A stretch of 64,000 nt of DNA from positions 2,914,001 through 2,978,000 of the forward strand of contig JAMWFC010000046.1 of assembly GCA_027475525.1 (NCBI GenBank), in the 5' to 3' direction. The position numbers and the translations under genes were made by a program. Positions 1 through 12,159 of this stretch are shown here, in pieces; the stretch's first letter is position 1, and every line of letters starts with the position of its first letter. The notes under the pieces are model-generated. The model ran no database searches, was not told the origin of the DNA, and saw only the letters and a program-made list of their open reading frames with translations. The stretch comes from Macrolepiota albuminosa (Eukaryota > Basidiomycota > Agaricomycetes > Agaricales > Agaricaceae).

Positions 1-167
1 CGGTATGAAACTCTTTTCCTGCTCAAATAGCTAACCAATAGTTAGCAGATGAACCAACCAGTCCAATCGCGGGACCATCAAAACCGTCCGTCCGTCCATC
101 CCAACCGTCGACCTCCAACCGCCCAGCAGACCCTCTTCCGGTCAAGGGAAAGGGCAAGGAGCGGGCA

Positions 168-747
168 ATGGAGTCTAGTCACAGTGAGGACATTGTGGCT
201 GGTGTAATGGCAGGGGTGGAGAGCCGTTTGGACAGGATGGAGAATGGGTTCCAGGAAGCATTGCGGAATGTTGGGGAGCAGGTGCGGGACAGGTTTGTCA
301 TGGCTGAGGCAAGCTGGTTACCGCATATTGAGGACTTCTTCCGTCGCTACCAGACTCAGGTCAACACGCTCGGTGGCCACATAGAAACCCTGCAAACGAA
401 TGTTTCTCTTGCGGGTGAGACACTTGAAGACCACGCCGGACGTATCCGTCAGACGGAAGAGCAGATCCGCAATATTTGGGGTGTGGTTGACACTTTGCAG
501 AATCAACTTCACATCTCTACCCGTCCCTCCAGTCCGTCAGCTCAGGATGATGTGGCAGTGCATCCAACAGGGCACAGTGGACTTGGACCCATCATTGAAG
601 AGGAAGAAACCACTCCTGACCCCATCGCTGACCAATCCCCTGCCACTGCTGACATATCCGTTCCCACTGGTGACACCTCTGCCCTTGCCACTGACTAATC
701 CTATCATGCCGCTGACTTATCCGCTCTCACCGTCGCTCCGTCCCCGC
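168..747 (+). pseudogene. Coiled-coil protein of unknown function, 5' part (split by Ty3 element 1)
   Basis: I do not recognise this gene. An ATG at 168 opens a frame with a heptad-like, charged segment (about residues 10-120) that looks coiled-coil, followed by an acidic, Pro/Thr-rich tail. The frame is open upstream of the ATG as far as position 42, just after a TAG that could be a splice acceptor, so an upstream exon is likely. A TAA at 696-698 interrupts it; it would be CAA with one C-to-T change. Reading through it, the frame continues to the 4-bp duplication CCGC at 744-747 and resumes in frame at 13093. Ty3 element 1 therefore sits inside the gene. It may be cargo of the KDZ transposon to the right, but that is inference. 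Confidence 0.5.
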
Positions 748-899
748 TGATAGGACCCCATACAGGATCAGCGCATCAACGGCAGGCGACGGCAACGCGG
801 CATCAACTCAAAATACCTTAGCGCTGATAGGACCCCATACAGGATCAGCGCATCAACGGCAGGCGACGGCAACGCGGCATCAACTCAAAATACCTTAGC
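746..899. repeat. 77-bp direct duplication (assembly-type)
   Basis: Two adjacent identical copies, offset 77, at the start of the element 1 LTR. The 3' LTR lacks the second copy. Confidence 0.9.
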
Positions 900-1753
900 G
901 CGCGCTAATTATCCAATTTTGGCGATACTTGACGGCCGCGCACGGCAAGAAGCAGATCTGATCAATGATAGCGCCAACGGCAGCAGGAATGACAACTGAC
1001 AGATGGCATCAGTCACTGATGACAGCGCTTAGCGAGAAGCTTGATGATCTATCAAAAACTGACGGACAGCTTGGCGTTTGACCTTGGCGTCTGACACCGC
1101 TTAGCGTCTTGATTTGGTGCCTAACATCGCTTAGGTGTTCTGACAGACAGAAGGGTGATGGATTGATGGTTTAGCACTGCGATCTGCCGCCTGGTGGCGC
1201 CAAGGGTCTTGAAAGGACGGTAGGGATCTGAAACCGTTGGAGCTACCCCTATGAAATTTTCCAGTTTACCGCACTTTGGCGATGGTTGGTCACTGGCGAC
1301 GGTGAACTCCTTGTAGTATATATATTACTTACTGACTTGTACATACGGCATAGGAGAACAATAGACCAGAGTTCCCCCACTTACTTCAGTCTCTCTCTTA
1401 CGCTCAAGAGCTCATTTACGGTTGGCAACGTCGAACTCGTCGGCAGTTGCAGACTCTCGCTAAACCTCAACTTATTCGCGCCTTGCAACTACAGCAGGCA
1501 TTATCGACGCTTAGACCTCGCTAAGCTTACCGTGCTCTTGCCGTTGCCGTGTTCACTTCCCGCTCTTTCATAGGCGCTTGACCTTAGCGCTTGACACTTG
1601 CCGACCCCGTTACCGATTTTCCTCATTTTCATAGGCGCGTTTTCTGGGACCTGCCCGGGACTCCTCATATTACTTTAGCGCGCCCAACGCAAGCACTTGG
1701 TACGGTAACACTTTTGTTACATTTGTTGCTGACCAAAACTCTGGGTGTCATCA
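748..1753 (+). repeat. 5' LTR of Ty3 element 1
   Basis: It is 1006 bp as written but contains the 77-bp duplication at 746-899. Without that it is 929 bp, exactly the length of the 3' LTR. It starts TGATAGG and ends GTCATCA. Short ORFs inside it are not conserved genes. Confidence 0.92.
1317..1327 (+). promoter_or_regulatory. TATA box of the element 1 LTR promoter
   Basis: A TATATATATTA run lies in the second half of the LTR and is repeated in the 3' LTR (about 12652-12662) and in the solo LTR (about 14844-14854). Its position fits a pol II promoter at the U3/R boundary. The transcription start itself cannot be seen. Confidence 0.5.
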
Positions 1754-1756
1754 AAT

Positions 1757-1770
1757 TGGAGCCCACCGCA
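1757..1770 (+). other. Primer-binding site of element 1
   Basis: TGGAGCCCACCGCA begins three bases after the LTR end. TGG is the complement of a tRNA 3' CCA. Element 2 has the same first 13 bases at the matching place. I did not assign the tRNA. Confidence 0.7.
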
Positions 1771-3553
1771 AGGGGATCTCTAGGGCAGAATTCCGCCAGA
1801 AACCTGTCTTCAGCGTAGGCGCCGCCTGCTAGAGCAGTCGGCAGAAGGCATAGCTCCTTCCCACCCATCAACTCCACAGCCACCTGGTGCCTTACCGGGT
1901 CTCTCTCTTGCACAGGAACTACAGAACGCCACTGTAGACGCTTTTCCTGATCTCTTCCCGCATTCCCTTGATTACAGCGCCGACGACCCCTTAGCGTCGC
2001 CCTTTGCCTTACCGCAATCAGTTACTCCCATCACTCCTCTAACACCGCTTTCTCAATTCGCCATTTCTCTCACCCCGTCGCCAATCTCTAGAACTCCTTC
2101 CCCACTACCGCTAACCGAACTCGCCAACACAGTTGCTATGGAACAATAAGTCCAGCGCATGCTGCCACGCAATCACTTCTCGGCACTGAAATGGGACGAG
2201 TCCAAGCCACGGGAGCTTTCCCAATATTTCAAGGAATTAGAGTATCTATTCAGGGATTGTAACATTACCGACCACACACAGATGAAGGAGTACGTGGCAA
2301 GATACGTATCGTATGACACGGCAGAGACATGGACAGGTTTGACCGAATTTGCCACCTTTGTTCCTGCCGCCCCGCCAGTTCCAGCCTAAGGCGCTTCGTA
2401 TGAGGACTGGAAAACGGCAGTAATCCAGCTGTACCCTGGCGCAGAAGAAGCTACCCGATACACGGTAAACGAGTTGCAGAAACTAGTACAGGAATCTTTC
2501 GACAACAGCACATCTTCGCTTGGCGCGTTTTCTACATATTACCGCGAATTCCAGAAAATCGCTAGGTGGCTTCTGCAGAACGGCAAGCTCTATATTAACG
2601 AGGAACGTCGCCTATTCCAACAAGGCATCCCGACTTCGCTTTGGACTCGTATTGCTCGTCGCCTAGAGATAGTTCATCAGGCCCATCACCCTGACGAGCC
2701 CTATAACGTTGCCGACGTCTTTGAAGCCGGCAAATGGGTTCTCAAGGGAACAGACACTGGCGTTGGCATACCACGCGCTAGGACGAGCCCACCCCCTGAG
2801 CGAACTAACGGTATCATTCCCATCCCGCCTCCTGTTGCCGACTTCGTTAAGAAAGAGGAGCTCAATGCTGCTATTACCGCCGCTGTCGCTTCCGCTATGA
2901 CGCGTATTGAAACCATGATCACCACCAACCTGACTGCTAACCGACCCGCTAACGTACCCGCACCTGGCCCTTGCCACTTCTGTGGGGAAATTGGCCATAC
3001 TATGACTAGAGGACGTTGCGCTACTCTCGAAAATTATATTCAGCAAAGGAGAATTCGAAGAGCTATCGACGGCAAGATAGTTCTTACCTCTGGCGCCACC
3101 ATCCCCAACTACCCAGACAAGAAGTCCTTCCAGGAGCGGGTAGATGAATGGCATAGGCGCAACCCTGGACAAATCGTCACCGGCACGCTATCTGGCAACG
3201 CCAACCCCGACCCCGAACAGGCGACTCAACAGCAGATGATTCACGAGGTCTTACACTTCGACAGCGTTGGCGACCATCCCACATTCTCGTGAGAAGAACG
3301 TATCGCCAAGCTCCAACAGGAGTTGGATTTGCTTAAGAATCAGGTCTTTGATGGGGTTGAAGTTAAGCAGCCCAAACAACCTCTCAAAGGATATAAGCCA
3401 ATGCCTCCCGCTAGCAAGTTACCGACACCTGCTCCTACCGCACCGCCTGCCACTACCCCTGCTACCGCTCCAGAACCATCGTCGTCCGCTACCACTCCCA
3501 AACCGCCCAAACCGCCTCTCCATCCCTACTCAGGGATTCCCGACCATTATCAT

Positions 3554-3707
3554 GCTCCCGCACAACAAAATTTTGCCGCTCCCGAGAAACGTCCTGAGGG
3601 TGGCTACCGACCTACCGCGCCAATATTCGAGCTCCCGCACAACAAAATTTTGCCGCTCCCGAGAAACGTCCTGAGGGTGGCTACCGACCTACCGCGCCAA
3701 TATTTGA
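3554..3707. repeat. 77-bp direct duplication (assembly-type)
   Basis: Offset 77, in element 1 gag; breaks the frame relative to element 2. Confidence 0.9.
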
Positions 3708-4003
3708 CATAGAGAAATCCAACCACGTCTTTAACCGCATCATGAAAACCGCCGTCACCTTATCCGTAGAAGAACTTTGCAGTATTGCTCCAGACGTCCG
3801 CAACCAAGTCAAGACGGCAGTCACTCCCCGACGACCCTTGGCGACAGCCGTTGCCGAGGTCGATGAACTCGACGACGCGCTTCCTGGTTTCTCTGTTACC
3901 ATCGACCCTCCCGACACTGAAGACACTCTTGCCGACCCCATCGCTAACGCCACCTCTGTGGACCCAGTGGAGACCTACCTTAGGTCGGTAGACCATGGAG
4001 AAG

Positions 4004-4157
4004 ACCCAGCAATCCTTACCGTCGCTCAAGAATCGCACGCTATCCGCTCGGTAGCGCTAACCGTAGACAACAAGCAGAAGACCCAGCAATCCTTACCGTC
4101 GCTCAAGAATCGCACGCTATCCGCTCGGTAGCGCTAACCGTAGACAACAAGCATGAA
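4004..4157. repeat. 77-bp direct duplication (assembly-type)
   Basis: Offset 77, in element 1 just before protease. Confidence 0.9.
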
Positions 4158-5555
4158 GTAGAGGCAATTGTTGATAGCGGGTCTCAAATCATTTCTATGG
4201 CAGCGGAAGTCGCTAATGATCTAGGCCTTATTTACGACCCTACCGTTATACTAAACATGCAGAGTGCTAACGGCACAGTAGACCGATCCCTAGGCCTCGC
4301 CAAGAATGTGCCGTGCACCCTTGGCGACATTACGTTTTATCTTCAGATCCACATTTTACGCTCCCCGGCTTACGACTTACTACTCGGCAGACCCTTCGAC
4401 GTCTTGGCGCGATCAGTCGTCAAGACAGTTACCGACGAGGAAACGACCCTCACAATTAGCGACCCCAATTCCGGAATCCGACGAACGGTGCCAACGTTCC
4501 CTAGGGGACAACGAAAAGGCGCCCTTGCTAAGCCGCCGGAGTTTACCGACCAACACGCCAACGAACGACCCCACAGGTGTTTTCACAGACCATCGAGGAG
4601 GTGATTGGCAACGATCACGGAGATGTAGCGCTAACGCTGGAATATGACCATTCAACTGGTCTTGTAACTGTTATGTCTACTGCTTTTCTTGACTAAGATG
4701 TTTTAACTACTTTACCCACTACCGACGCAGAGCTTTCCCAGAAAAATCAAAACATTACCGACTCCTCTCTTGCCTACTTGTACCTTACCGCTTCCGAATC
4801 CTTTCAAAATATTGCGTCTACCGATACGTATCTCACTACCCTTCCCAGAGCCTTGTCTCCTGCCGTTCTAGGACTTGCTGCCCCTCAGGCTACAGTTCCC
4901 CTTTCCACATCTGTGTATAACCAAGCTAACGCTCCCAAAAGGAAAGGGGTACAAGTTAAAAAGAAATATAAGCCAGTTGCGCTTAAAACAAAACCCGTCG
5001 CTACGCACTCTCCCGAGACTTTTAGAATCAAGCGCCAGATCATTGGCGACCCTCTTGCCGACATGCCGACCTTATCACCGAATCCGCCACCCTTTCAGCC
5101 CACGGGACGTTTTACCACAGAACGCCAGCAGCAGTTCGCCAAGGAGCACGACACAGGATTTTTGACCAAAGATGAGTTGAAAGTCCTTACCAATCTCGTC
5201 GCTAAGCAAGATAAAGCCTTCGCCTGGGAAGACTCAGAACGCGGCAGTCTACGTACAGATTTCTTCCCGCCTGTTGTTATCCCGACCATTCCTCACGTGC
5301 CGTGGACTGAGCACAACCGACCGTTACCGCCTGGGATCGAAGCCGAGGTCTGCCAAATCATTAGGACCAAGATTAAGGCTGGAGTCTACGAGCCCTCCAA
5401 CAGTTCTTACCACTCCCGTTGGTTCTGTGTCCTCAAAAAGAACGGCAGCCTACGCATAGTCCATAGTCTCGAGCCGCTGAATAGAGTCACTATACGACAC
5501 TCTGGCGTACCGCCTTTCCCTGATCACGTTGCCGAATCCTTTGCCGGGCGCATTT

Positions 5556-6372
5556 TGTCAGGTTCCGCTGAGTCGGGGGCCTTCCGGGAAAGCAACGCCC
5601 TTACGATGCGGACTTGACCTACGAATACTCGGGTGTCTGGAACTCCGAGGCTAGGGCTCCGGGGTTCAAGACGGGGACAGGGGTAATCCCGGGATAGGGG
5701 ACTAGAGTCCGGAGGTTTTGGGTTGGAGGTAACTGGGGTTAGAGGGGGTCGAGTCGTGAACCGGAGGTTCTAAGACGAGACCAAGTTAGTAACTTAAGAG
5801 TCGCGGTAACTGGGGTTAGAGGGGGTCGAGTCGTGAACCGGAGGTTCTAAGACGAGACCAAGTTAGTAACTTAAGAGTCGCAAAGTGCATACCAAAGCTT
5901 AGAGCACGCGAATACTAAGGCGTGCCAGTCGAAGCGTACCAAACAAGGCGTACCAGTCAAGCAAGGGGCACGCAATATCCAAAGTAACAGTTATGCAATA
6001 TCAAGACTAGCGAATACAACAGGGAACTATGCTATAAGTACTACGGGACCGGGTCTCGGGGTTCTGGGATGTTTGGGATGGGTTCCGGGGGTCATTGAGT
6101 AGCGGCAGAGGCTGCATACCGGGATCGCGCGTGTGGGGCGCGCGATCAATTGGCGCGGATGGAGCCGTGATGCGTGATGCGTGATGTCTGGGGCGAGTCG
6201 CATGATCCGATCGTTGATCGGGGCTGGGGACGGCTGATGGCGGTCCTTGATGCGCGTGATGGCGGTGTCGGCGGTCGTGATGGCGGGGCGTGTCCTGTGG
6301 GGTCGGAGGGAGGGTCCTGGATGGTGTTCCGGGGGTGTCCTGGGGTGGGCCCGGAGGGAAGGGGTCGTGACA
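5556..6372. mobile_element. Solo LTR of an unrelated family, nested in RT of element 1
   Basis: The insertion begins TGTCAGG and ends GTGACA, so it has TGTCA/TGACA inverted ends. It is flanked by the 5-bp duplication CATTT (5551-5555 and 6373-6377). Removing it restores the RT codons seen in element 2. The length is 817 bp, or 740 bp without the 77-bp duplication at 5731-5884. It has no coding content and no similarity to the other LTRs here. The strand is not determinable. Confidence 0.88.
5731..5884. repeat. 77-bp direct duplication (assembly-type)
   Basis: Offset 77, inside the nested solo LTR. Confidence 0.9.
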
Positions 6373-9148
6373 CATTTGTGGCGCTACCCTTGACCTCTAC
6401 GTTGGCTACGACGAACGCCTGATACACCCTTCTTCCCGGGATCTCACTACCTTTCAAACTCCATTTGGCGCCTTGCGCCTAGTTACCTTGCCGATGGGCT
6501 GGACAAACTCAGTCCCCATATTCCATGACGACATCACCTTCATCCTCCAACCCGAGATACCGCATAACGTCCTAAGCTTCATTGATGACGTTGGCGTCAA
6601 AGGCCCCAAAGACTGGCGACTCGTAAACGGCTTACCGGCGACCCATCCCGAGAACCCCAACATTCGCTTAGCGCTATGGGAGTTTTTCTTGCTGCTCAAT
6701 CGAGTTCTCCAACGTATGAAGTATAGCGGTGGTACCTTTAGCGGCCATAAGCTCCTCCTTTGCGCGCCAAGGTTCAAGATACTTGGTCACATCTGCACTC
6801 CCGACGGACGCGTTCCCGATGAGTCTCGCTTAGCACTCTTGGAGCGCTGGGGTCCTTGCCGCGACTTATCTGAAGTTCGCGCCTTTCTTGGTACCATTGG
6901 CGTTCTCAGAATATTCGTCAAGAACTTTGCCCATCGTGCACACGCCCTTAACCGACTCACCCGCGCTAACGAGCCCTTCGAATTTGGGCCAGACCAGGTC
7001 ACTGCCCAACGCGACTTAGTAAAAGCCCTACAAGACGCCAAGCCCCTAGTTCCCATCGACTATAGCTCTGCCGACCCTGTTATTTTGGCGGTGGATACCT
7101 CATACATTGCCGTTGGCTACTTCTTGTGCCAGTGCCTTAGCGACAATCGGAAACAGCGACGCTACAACCGTTTTGGATCTATCACGCTAAACGACCGAGA
7201 ATCTCGCTACAGCCAGCCTAAGCTAGAGCTCTATGGACTCTTCAAAACCTTCCGGTCGCTAAAGATGTATTTGATTGGCGTGCGCAACCTTATTGTTGAA
7301 GTCGATGCTAGGTATATCAAAGGCATGCTGCAGAATCCCGATATCTAGCCTTCCGCTAGCATGAACCAGTGGGTAGTCGCTATCCTCATGTTTCACTTTG
7401 AGCTGGTACACGTCAAGAGCTCTTTCCACGGCCCAGACGGGCTTTCTAGGCGACCATGGCAGCCTGGCGACCCGGCAGTGGACCCACAGGCTGATAGCAA
7501 TTTCGAGGACTGGATCGACCGTTTACATGGTTTCATGCACCTCATACAACAACCAATCCCCCTACTACGACGGCAACAGCCTACCAGCATCTTTTTACAT
7601 CCCATAGTCCCTTACCGCCCTGAGACCTTTAGCGCACCCCTCACATTCTACACGGCAAGCATCCTTGGACAAGACTTGCCTCCTGTAAAAGTCGTACAGG
7701 AACCCCAGTCGCTAAGAGAAGACAGCAGAAACCTGACCTACGATGCCGTCCCCCGATCCGCCAAGGCAAAGGCGGAAGATAGTCGTCTGTTAGTAGTCGA
7801 GCAATGGATACAAGACCTTAAGCGACCCCCAGACCTTACCGACGAACAATACGCTACCTTTATCCGATATGCTACCCACTTCTTCTTTACCGACAACCGA
7901 CTTTGGCGACGAAATCGAGATGGCGCTCACAAGCTGATCATCAAGCCAGAAGGTCGCTTACGAGTCTTGCGCGCTATGCATGACAAGCTAGGTCATAGAG
8001 GTCTGTACGCTACTCGAGCTTCTCTGTTAGAACGCTTCTGGTGGCCACACGCTAGTGCCGACATCGCCTGGTACATCAGGACTTGCCACCTCTGCCAAAT
8101 TCAACAAACACGCCAAGTACTCATACCGCCAACCGTTGCAACGCCAGCTCCCCTCTTCAGCAAAATTTACATCGACACCATGCATATGCCCAAGTCTGGT
8201 CGCTACAAGTACATCATTCAAGGTCGTTGCTTGCTAATCCACTGGCCTGAATTTCGAATGCTCCAAAGAGAAAATACAGATGCAGTCGCCAAGTGGCTAT
8301 TTGAAGACGTCATTTGCCATTGGGGAGCGCTAAGAGAAATCGTCACGGATAATGGTGCGCCAATTATCAAAGCGCTAACATATCTCGCCAAGAAATACAA
8401 CATTCATCACATTCGAGTATCTGGCTACAACAAGCGTGCCAATGGCCTGGTAGAGAGACCACACTTTGATGTTCGGCAAGCGCTTTTCAAGGCAGTCGAT
8501 GGCGACGAGTCTTGTTGGAGTGAAGCGACATATTCAGTATTTTGGTCGGAAAGAGTTACTATTCGTAAGCGCATGGGTTGCTCTCCCTATTACGCGGCTA
8601 CTGGCACCCATCCGTTACTCCCTGCCGACATTATAGAAGCGACCTATCTTCAGCCAGCACCCAACAGCATCTTAGCGACTACCGACCTTATCGCCAGACG
8701 AGCCATTGACCTCCAGCAAAGGAAAGAAGATTTAGACCGACTCCACGAGGTAGTCTTTAGCGCCCGTCGCCAAGCAGCCCTATGATTCGAAACCGAGCAT
8801 AGCGCTACCATCAAAAATTACAACTTTCCAAGAGGAGCGCTAGTGCTTATGTGCAACTCCAAAATCAAGACCTCATATAATAAGAAAATGCGCCCGTGCT
8901 ATCTTGGACCTTTGGTAGTTATCTCTCGTAACCGTGGCGGCGCTTACGTGCTCTGTGAATTAGATGGTTCGGTACTGCATCGACCCGTTGCCGCTTTTCG
9001 CCTATTGCCGTATCTCGCTAGGGAACAAATCGACTTGCCGCTGGAAGCGCTAGATATCGACACCGCCAAGTTACGAGAACTTGAAGAAACAGAATTATTG
9101 GACGATGATGACTTACCGACTCTAGTTGAAGAAGAAGAAAATGATTAG

Positions 9149-9582
9149 AAAAGACTATACTGATAAGCTCTCATTTTTCTATTACTTACTGTACTTATCT
9201 TGCTTGCCGATACTTACTATACTATATTCAAACAGACAATTTCTTACATAGTCAAGCCGCAGCGCTAGCGTGTCGCCAACGCTTAGCGCATTGCGCAACT
9301 CTCGCCAAGGGTTTTTCGCTATGATGATCTACTGAGCGTTTCCCTTTTTCCTCAAAATTTGTCTAAGTCCCTCACCTACTACTCTTCTTGCTAAAACCTA
9401 CTTTAGAATACTTACCACTTGCTTTCTCTTGGCCTTACCTTCCTTGCTCTCTGCTGTTGCGCTAACTCAGATTATAAGACTTATCCGTCCACTTGGCAAG
9501 AAGGCGGCAAAAAAAAAACTTTTATATATCACAGCGGCAAAAGAAAATATATACACAGCGGCCACGCTACGCTAAGGTCCGC
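9149..9582 (+). other. Non-coding segment between pol and the antisense gene, element 1
   Basis: No convincing gene. The part near 9307-9345 (GATGATCTACTGAGCG) is conserved with element 2 at about 27340-27385. This shows that the two extra genes of element 2 lie between pol and this conserved piece. Confidence 0.6.
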
Positions 9583-11988
9583 TCAGTCACTTTCATCTTC
9601 CAACGGCAAAGAGTCGTCAGAAATCGGCAAGGAGGAGTCGCGGAGGGGGAGAAGATCGCCAGGCAAGATGTTGTTGGAAGTTTGCCAGTCGATGGCGGCT
9701 TGGCAATCTGCCTGGTAGTCGTGGAGAACGCTAAGGCTACAACCCAAATTGGAGTAACGCAACCTCAGCGCCATCAATTGACCGCGGACTCGTTCCCGCT
9801 CCCGACTAATTGTCGCTTCCATCATTGACGCCCTCCTCGAATACCGCTCCAACATCTCGCGAGGGTTGAGCGCTATGACGGGGTAGATGAGGTCTTGTCC
9901 CAGCCACTGGAAAGCGTCGCCAGTGACCGATGGTACAGGCTGGGGGGTCCAGGCGGGGTTGACTCTGGCGACTACTAGGCGCCTCGGCTCCAATCCTGCA
10001 ACGTCCTCGAGGTCCGATACCTCCCAGGGGGCAACGTTACCGTAAGGCGGTAATCAGCGCCACTCAGGTTCCTCCCTGGTGACTCCTGCCGCTCCCTCAC
10101 CCTCTCCCGCTACCACCTCCTCGTCGCCTTGGCGCTGCGTCGCCAAGGTTTCGTCCTCCTCCCCTTCAGCGTCCTCATCTCCTCCCGTTGCCGCTCCCTC
10201 TGCCTTCTCCTCCCCCATCTCGATGTCGGCAGGGGCTTTTTCCAGCTCCTCTCGAGGCGCCGCGTCGCCAACCGCTTCCCGTTCTCCCTCCTCCTGTTCC
10301 CCGCCAAGAGATCTTGCCGCCAAGTGAATAGGCGACAAGAGACCGCTGGGGCCAGCCTCTGTGTCACGAGGCGGGAGGCGACTAGCCGCCAACGCCTTCT
10401 CCAGGTCGGCCATCTCGGTATCGCGAGGCGTTGGCGAGGGGGAAGGCGACGACAAGACCACGCGAGGACGTTTTGCTTTGCCCTTCCCCTTGCTTGGGCA
10501 AGGGGCTTGTCGTTTCTCTGGGACCGAAGTCTCTTGGCGCTCGCTGGCACCTTGATTGCCGACTGTTTCTGATCCATCTCCCTGGCGCATCGGCAACGCC
10601 AAGGAGGCATGTCCAATGGCTGCCATTCCTCCGGCGGCAACCTTCCTCTTCTGGCCCTCCACAAACTCCCTGGCTCTCCTCACCAAAACAGCGCGCGAAA
10701 AGGTCTTCTCGACAAGTGTGTCTGGCGCACCGCCACGCTCGCGACTCTTCGCCCCGTCGATGGTGCAGGCGCGCTTAAGGGCACCACAACAATAGCACGG
10801 CTGGGCCCCAGTCGGGAACCAGCAGCCTTCTGGGTCGTTGTCTGCCCAGCACTTGTCGCACTAGCGCTAAGAGTTAGCCAGAAACTAAAAGAGACAGAAA
10901 AATCACTTACCGCCCCCCGCGCCTCCTTAAAGGCCTGCCGTGTCGCTAAGGAAACGGTCTTCTTCCCCTTCATTTCCTCCATTACAACCCCGGCCTCCTG
11001 CCCCTCATCAAGGACTGCCTCCTCGCGACGCGGCAACAACAGTCCTTTGAGCTCCTTGTCGTCAAAGCTCGATTGTGTTGGCGCCTACAAAGACTTAGTG
11101 ATTTCAGTCCAAAAAGAAGAGACCACTTACCGCGTATTGAGGAGCCGCCTTGCAACTCTGCGAATGCCGTTAGCGACTGTCGGCAACGGCAAGCGAAATC
11201 AGCACTTACCTTACGTTTGGAAGCACCTGCCGGCTTCCTCAGTGAGCCCGACTTGCTAGCCGGCAGCACTGGGCTCGACGTGCTGCCGGCGCAACCTACC
11301 TTGCCGGATTCTTCAGTCTCCTGCCTCTTGGCAGCAGGCGCCTTTCCTTCCGCAATCTCCTCCATCTCCGCCGCCAAGGCTGCTGCTCTTTCCCGCTCCT
11401 CCAGCCCCCTCATAATCTCACGGGAGTCATGGGAAACTTCCTCTTGCCGTGTCGCCAGCTCCTCAGCTACCTGCATCCGTGCCAAGGGCGCCAGCACCTC
11501 TTGTTTGCTGTGAGGAGACAAGTCAGACCACTGCTAAGTCAGAAATCAGGATCAGAAATACTTACTCAGGCACAGGTGCGCTTACCGTCATGGGCAAGGC
11601 GCCAGAAAGGATATCCTCCAATTCGTCCTCAATAGTCGGGACGGGAGGAGGCGCCTAGGGAATCGATTAGTTAGCGACGCGGCAAGCAACCATAAAGACT
11701 TACAAAGCAAAAGAAGGGACCCAGCCACTCAGACCCCAGATTATCAACGTACCGCGCCCGGCACCACTCCCGCACTTCAATTTCCCTGTCCCAGCCTACG
11801 CCAAGGACACGAACTTTGTACCAGCGCTCCAATAATTTCATTACCGCAATAACCAGGTTTGAAGGCGCCTCCGCGCCCACACCCTCGATGCGCTTGATAA
11901 AATTGTTTGCCTTAGCAATGTAGGCAGAGGCAGCGTCTTGAGCCTCACGGGAGGGAACAGGGGGCGGAGTTGGAATACGAAAAGACAT
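9583..11988 (-). pseudogene. Antisense accessory gene of Ty3 element 1 (zinc-cluster protein)
   Basis: A spliced gene opposite to gag-pol. Inferred exons are 11988-11704, 11654-11586, 11530-11300, 11251-11210, 11157-11131, 11084-10911 and 10860-9583, all joining in phase 0 with GT-AG introns, for about 701 codons. The 10911-11084 exon is 58 codons, the same as its counterpart in element 2. The last exon opens with a cysteine cluster (CDKC, GC, PCYCC, RAC; spacing X2, X8, X8, X2, X6), then a basic segment, a long Glu-rich acidic region, and a C-terminal helical region with TGDAF and GDLLPL motifs shared with element 2. A TGA at 10056-10054 interrupts it just before a conserved LPPYG. The function is unknown; the cluster suggests DNA or nucleic-acid binding. 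Confidence 0.75.
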
Positions 11989-12056
11989 TTTTAAAGTTTA
12001 TTGAGCGCCAGGAAAAGATGGGGAGAAGAGGTGAAGTCCAAACTTATGCGCCAGGA

Positions 12057-12064
12057 CTATAAAC
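12057..12064 (-). promoter_or_regulatory. TATA-like box of the antisense gene, element 1
   Basis: GTTTATAG on the minus strand, about 70 bp upstream of the antisense ATG at 11988. Element 2 has TATAAAAA about 50 bp upstream of its homologous ATG, which supports an own promoter inside the element. Confidence 0.4.
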
Positions 12065-12150
12065 AAAAGCTCAAAAATGCACAGACCACTTGTCACAAAA
12101 GCGGTAACGGTAGCCTTATTTGGTGACTGAGGACAGTCAATTTTTCAGTT

Positions 12151-12159
12151 GGGGGGAGA
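12151..12159 (+). other. Polypurine tract of element 1
   Basis: GGGGGGAGA immediately precedes the 3' LTR. The same sequence is found in element 2 next to its 3' LTR. It is the expected plus-strand primer. Confidence 0.8.

Larger units (their letters stand above)
2159..4604 (+). pseudogene. Gag-protease of Ty3 element 1 (decayed)
   Basis: It matches the intact Gag-protease of element 2 along its length: a capsid-like region, a CCHC-type knuckle written CHFCGEIGHTMTRGRC (spacing X2, X4, X6), a Pro-rich linker, then an aspartic protease with VDSGSQ as active site and AYDLLLGRPF near its end. Gag and protease share one frame. Stops at 2387 and 3290 fit CAA-to-TAA and CGA-to-TGA. Two 77-bp assembly duplications (3554, 4004) add apparent frameshifts. 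The start corresponding to element 2 is not preserved; homology is clear from about 2117. The frame ends in TGA at 4602-4604, overlapping the RT frame in -1. Confidence 0.85.
4576..9148 (+). pseudogene. Pol (RT, RNase H, integrase) of Ty3 element 1, interrupted
   Basis: The frame is -1 to protease. RT runs to 5555, is broken by a solo LTR, and resumes at 6378 with the catalytic FIDDV motif. RNase H follows (AVDTSYIAVG), then integrase with an H-H-C-C zinc domain (LGHRGLYATR ... CHLCQ) and a D-D-E core (IYIDTMHMP, VTDNGAP, GLVERPHFD). The C-terminus has a GPY/F-type segment (YLGPLVVISRNRGGAYVL) and an acidic tail. Stops at 4694, 7346 and 8783 are C-to-T explicable: the amino acids in element 2 at the last two sites are Gln and Arg. 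No active protein can be made from this copy. Confidence 0.9.

Noticed and set aside
1286..1573. 95-codon frame in the LTR, repeated at 12621-12908
   Set aside because: It lies wholly in LTR sequence, and in the solo LTR copy (14811-15041) the frame diverges. Identity only reflects LTR duplication.
8817..9148. Chromodomain at the integrase C-terminus
   Set aside because: Only a GPY/F-type segment and an acidic tail are present; no chromodomain aromatic pattern in either element.
10079..11259. Plus-strand frames opposite the antisense gene of element 1
   Set aside because: Shadows of GC-rich, acidic coding sequence; no counterpart on the matching strand of element 2.
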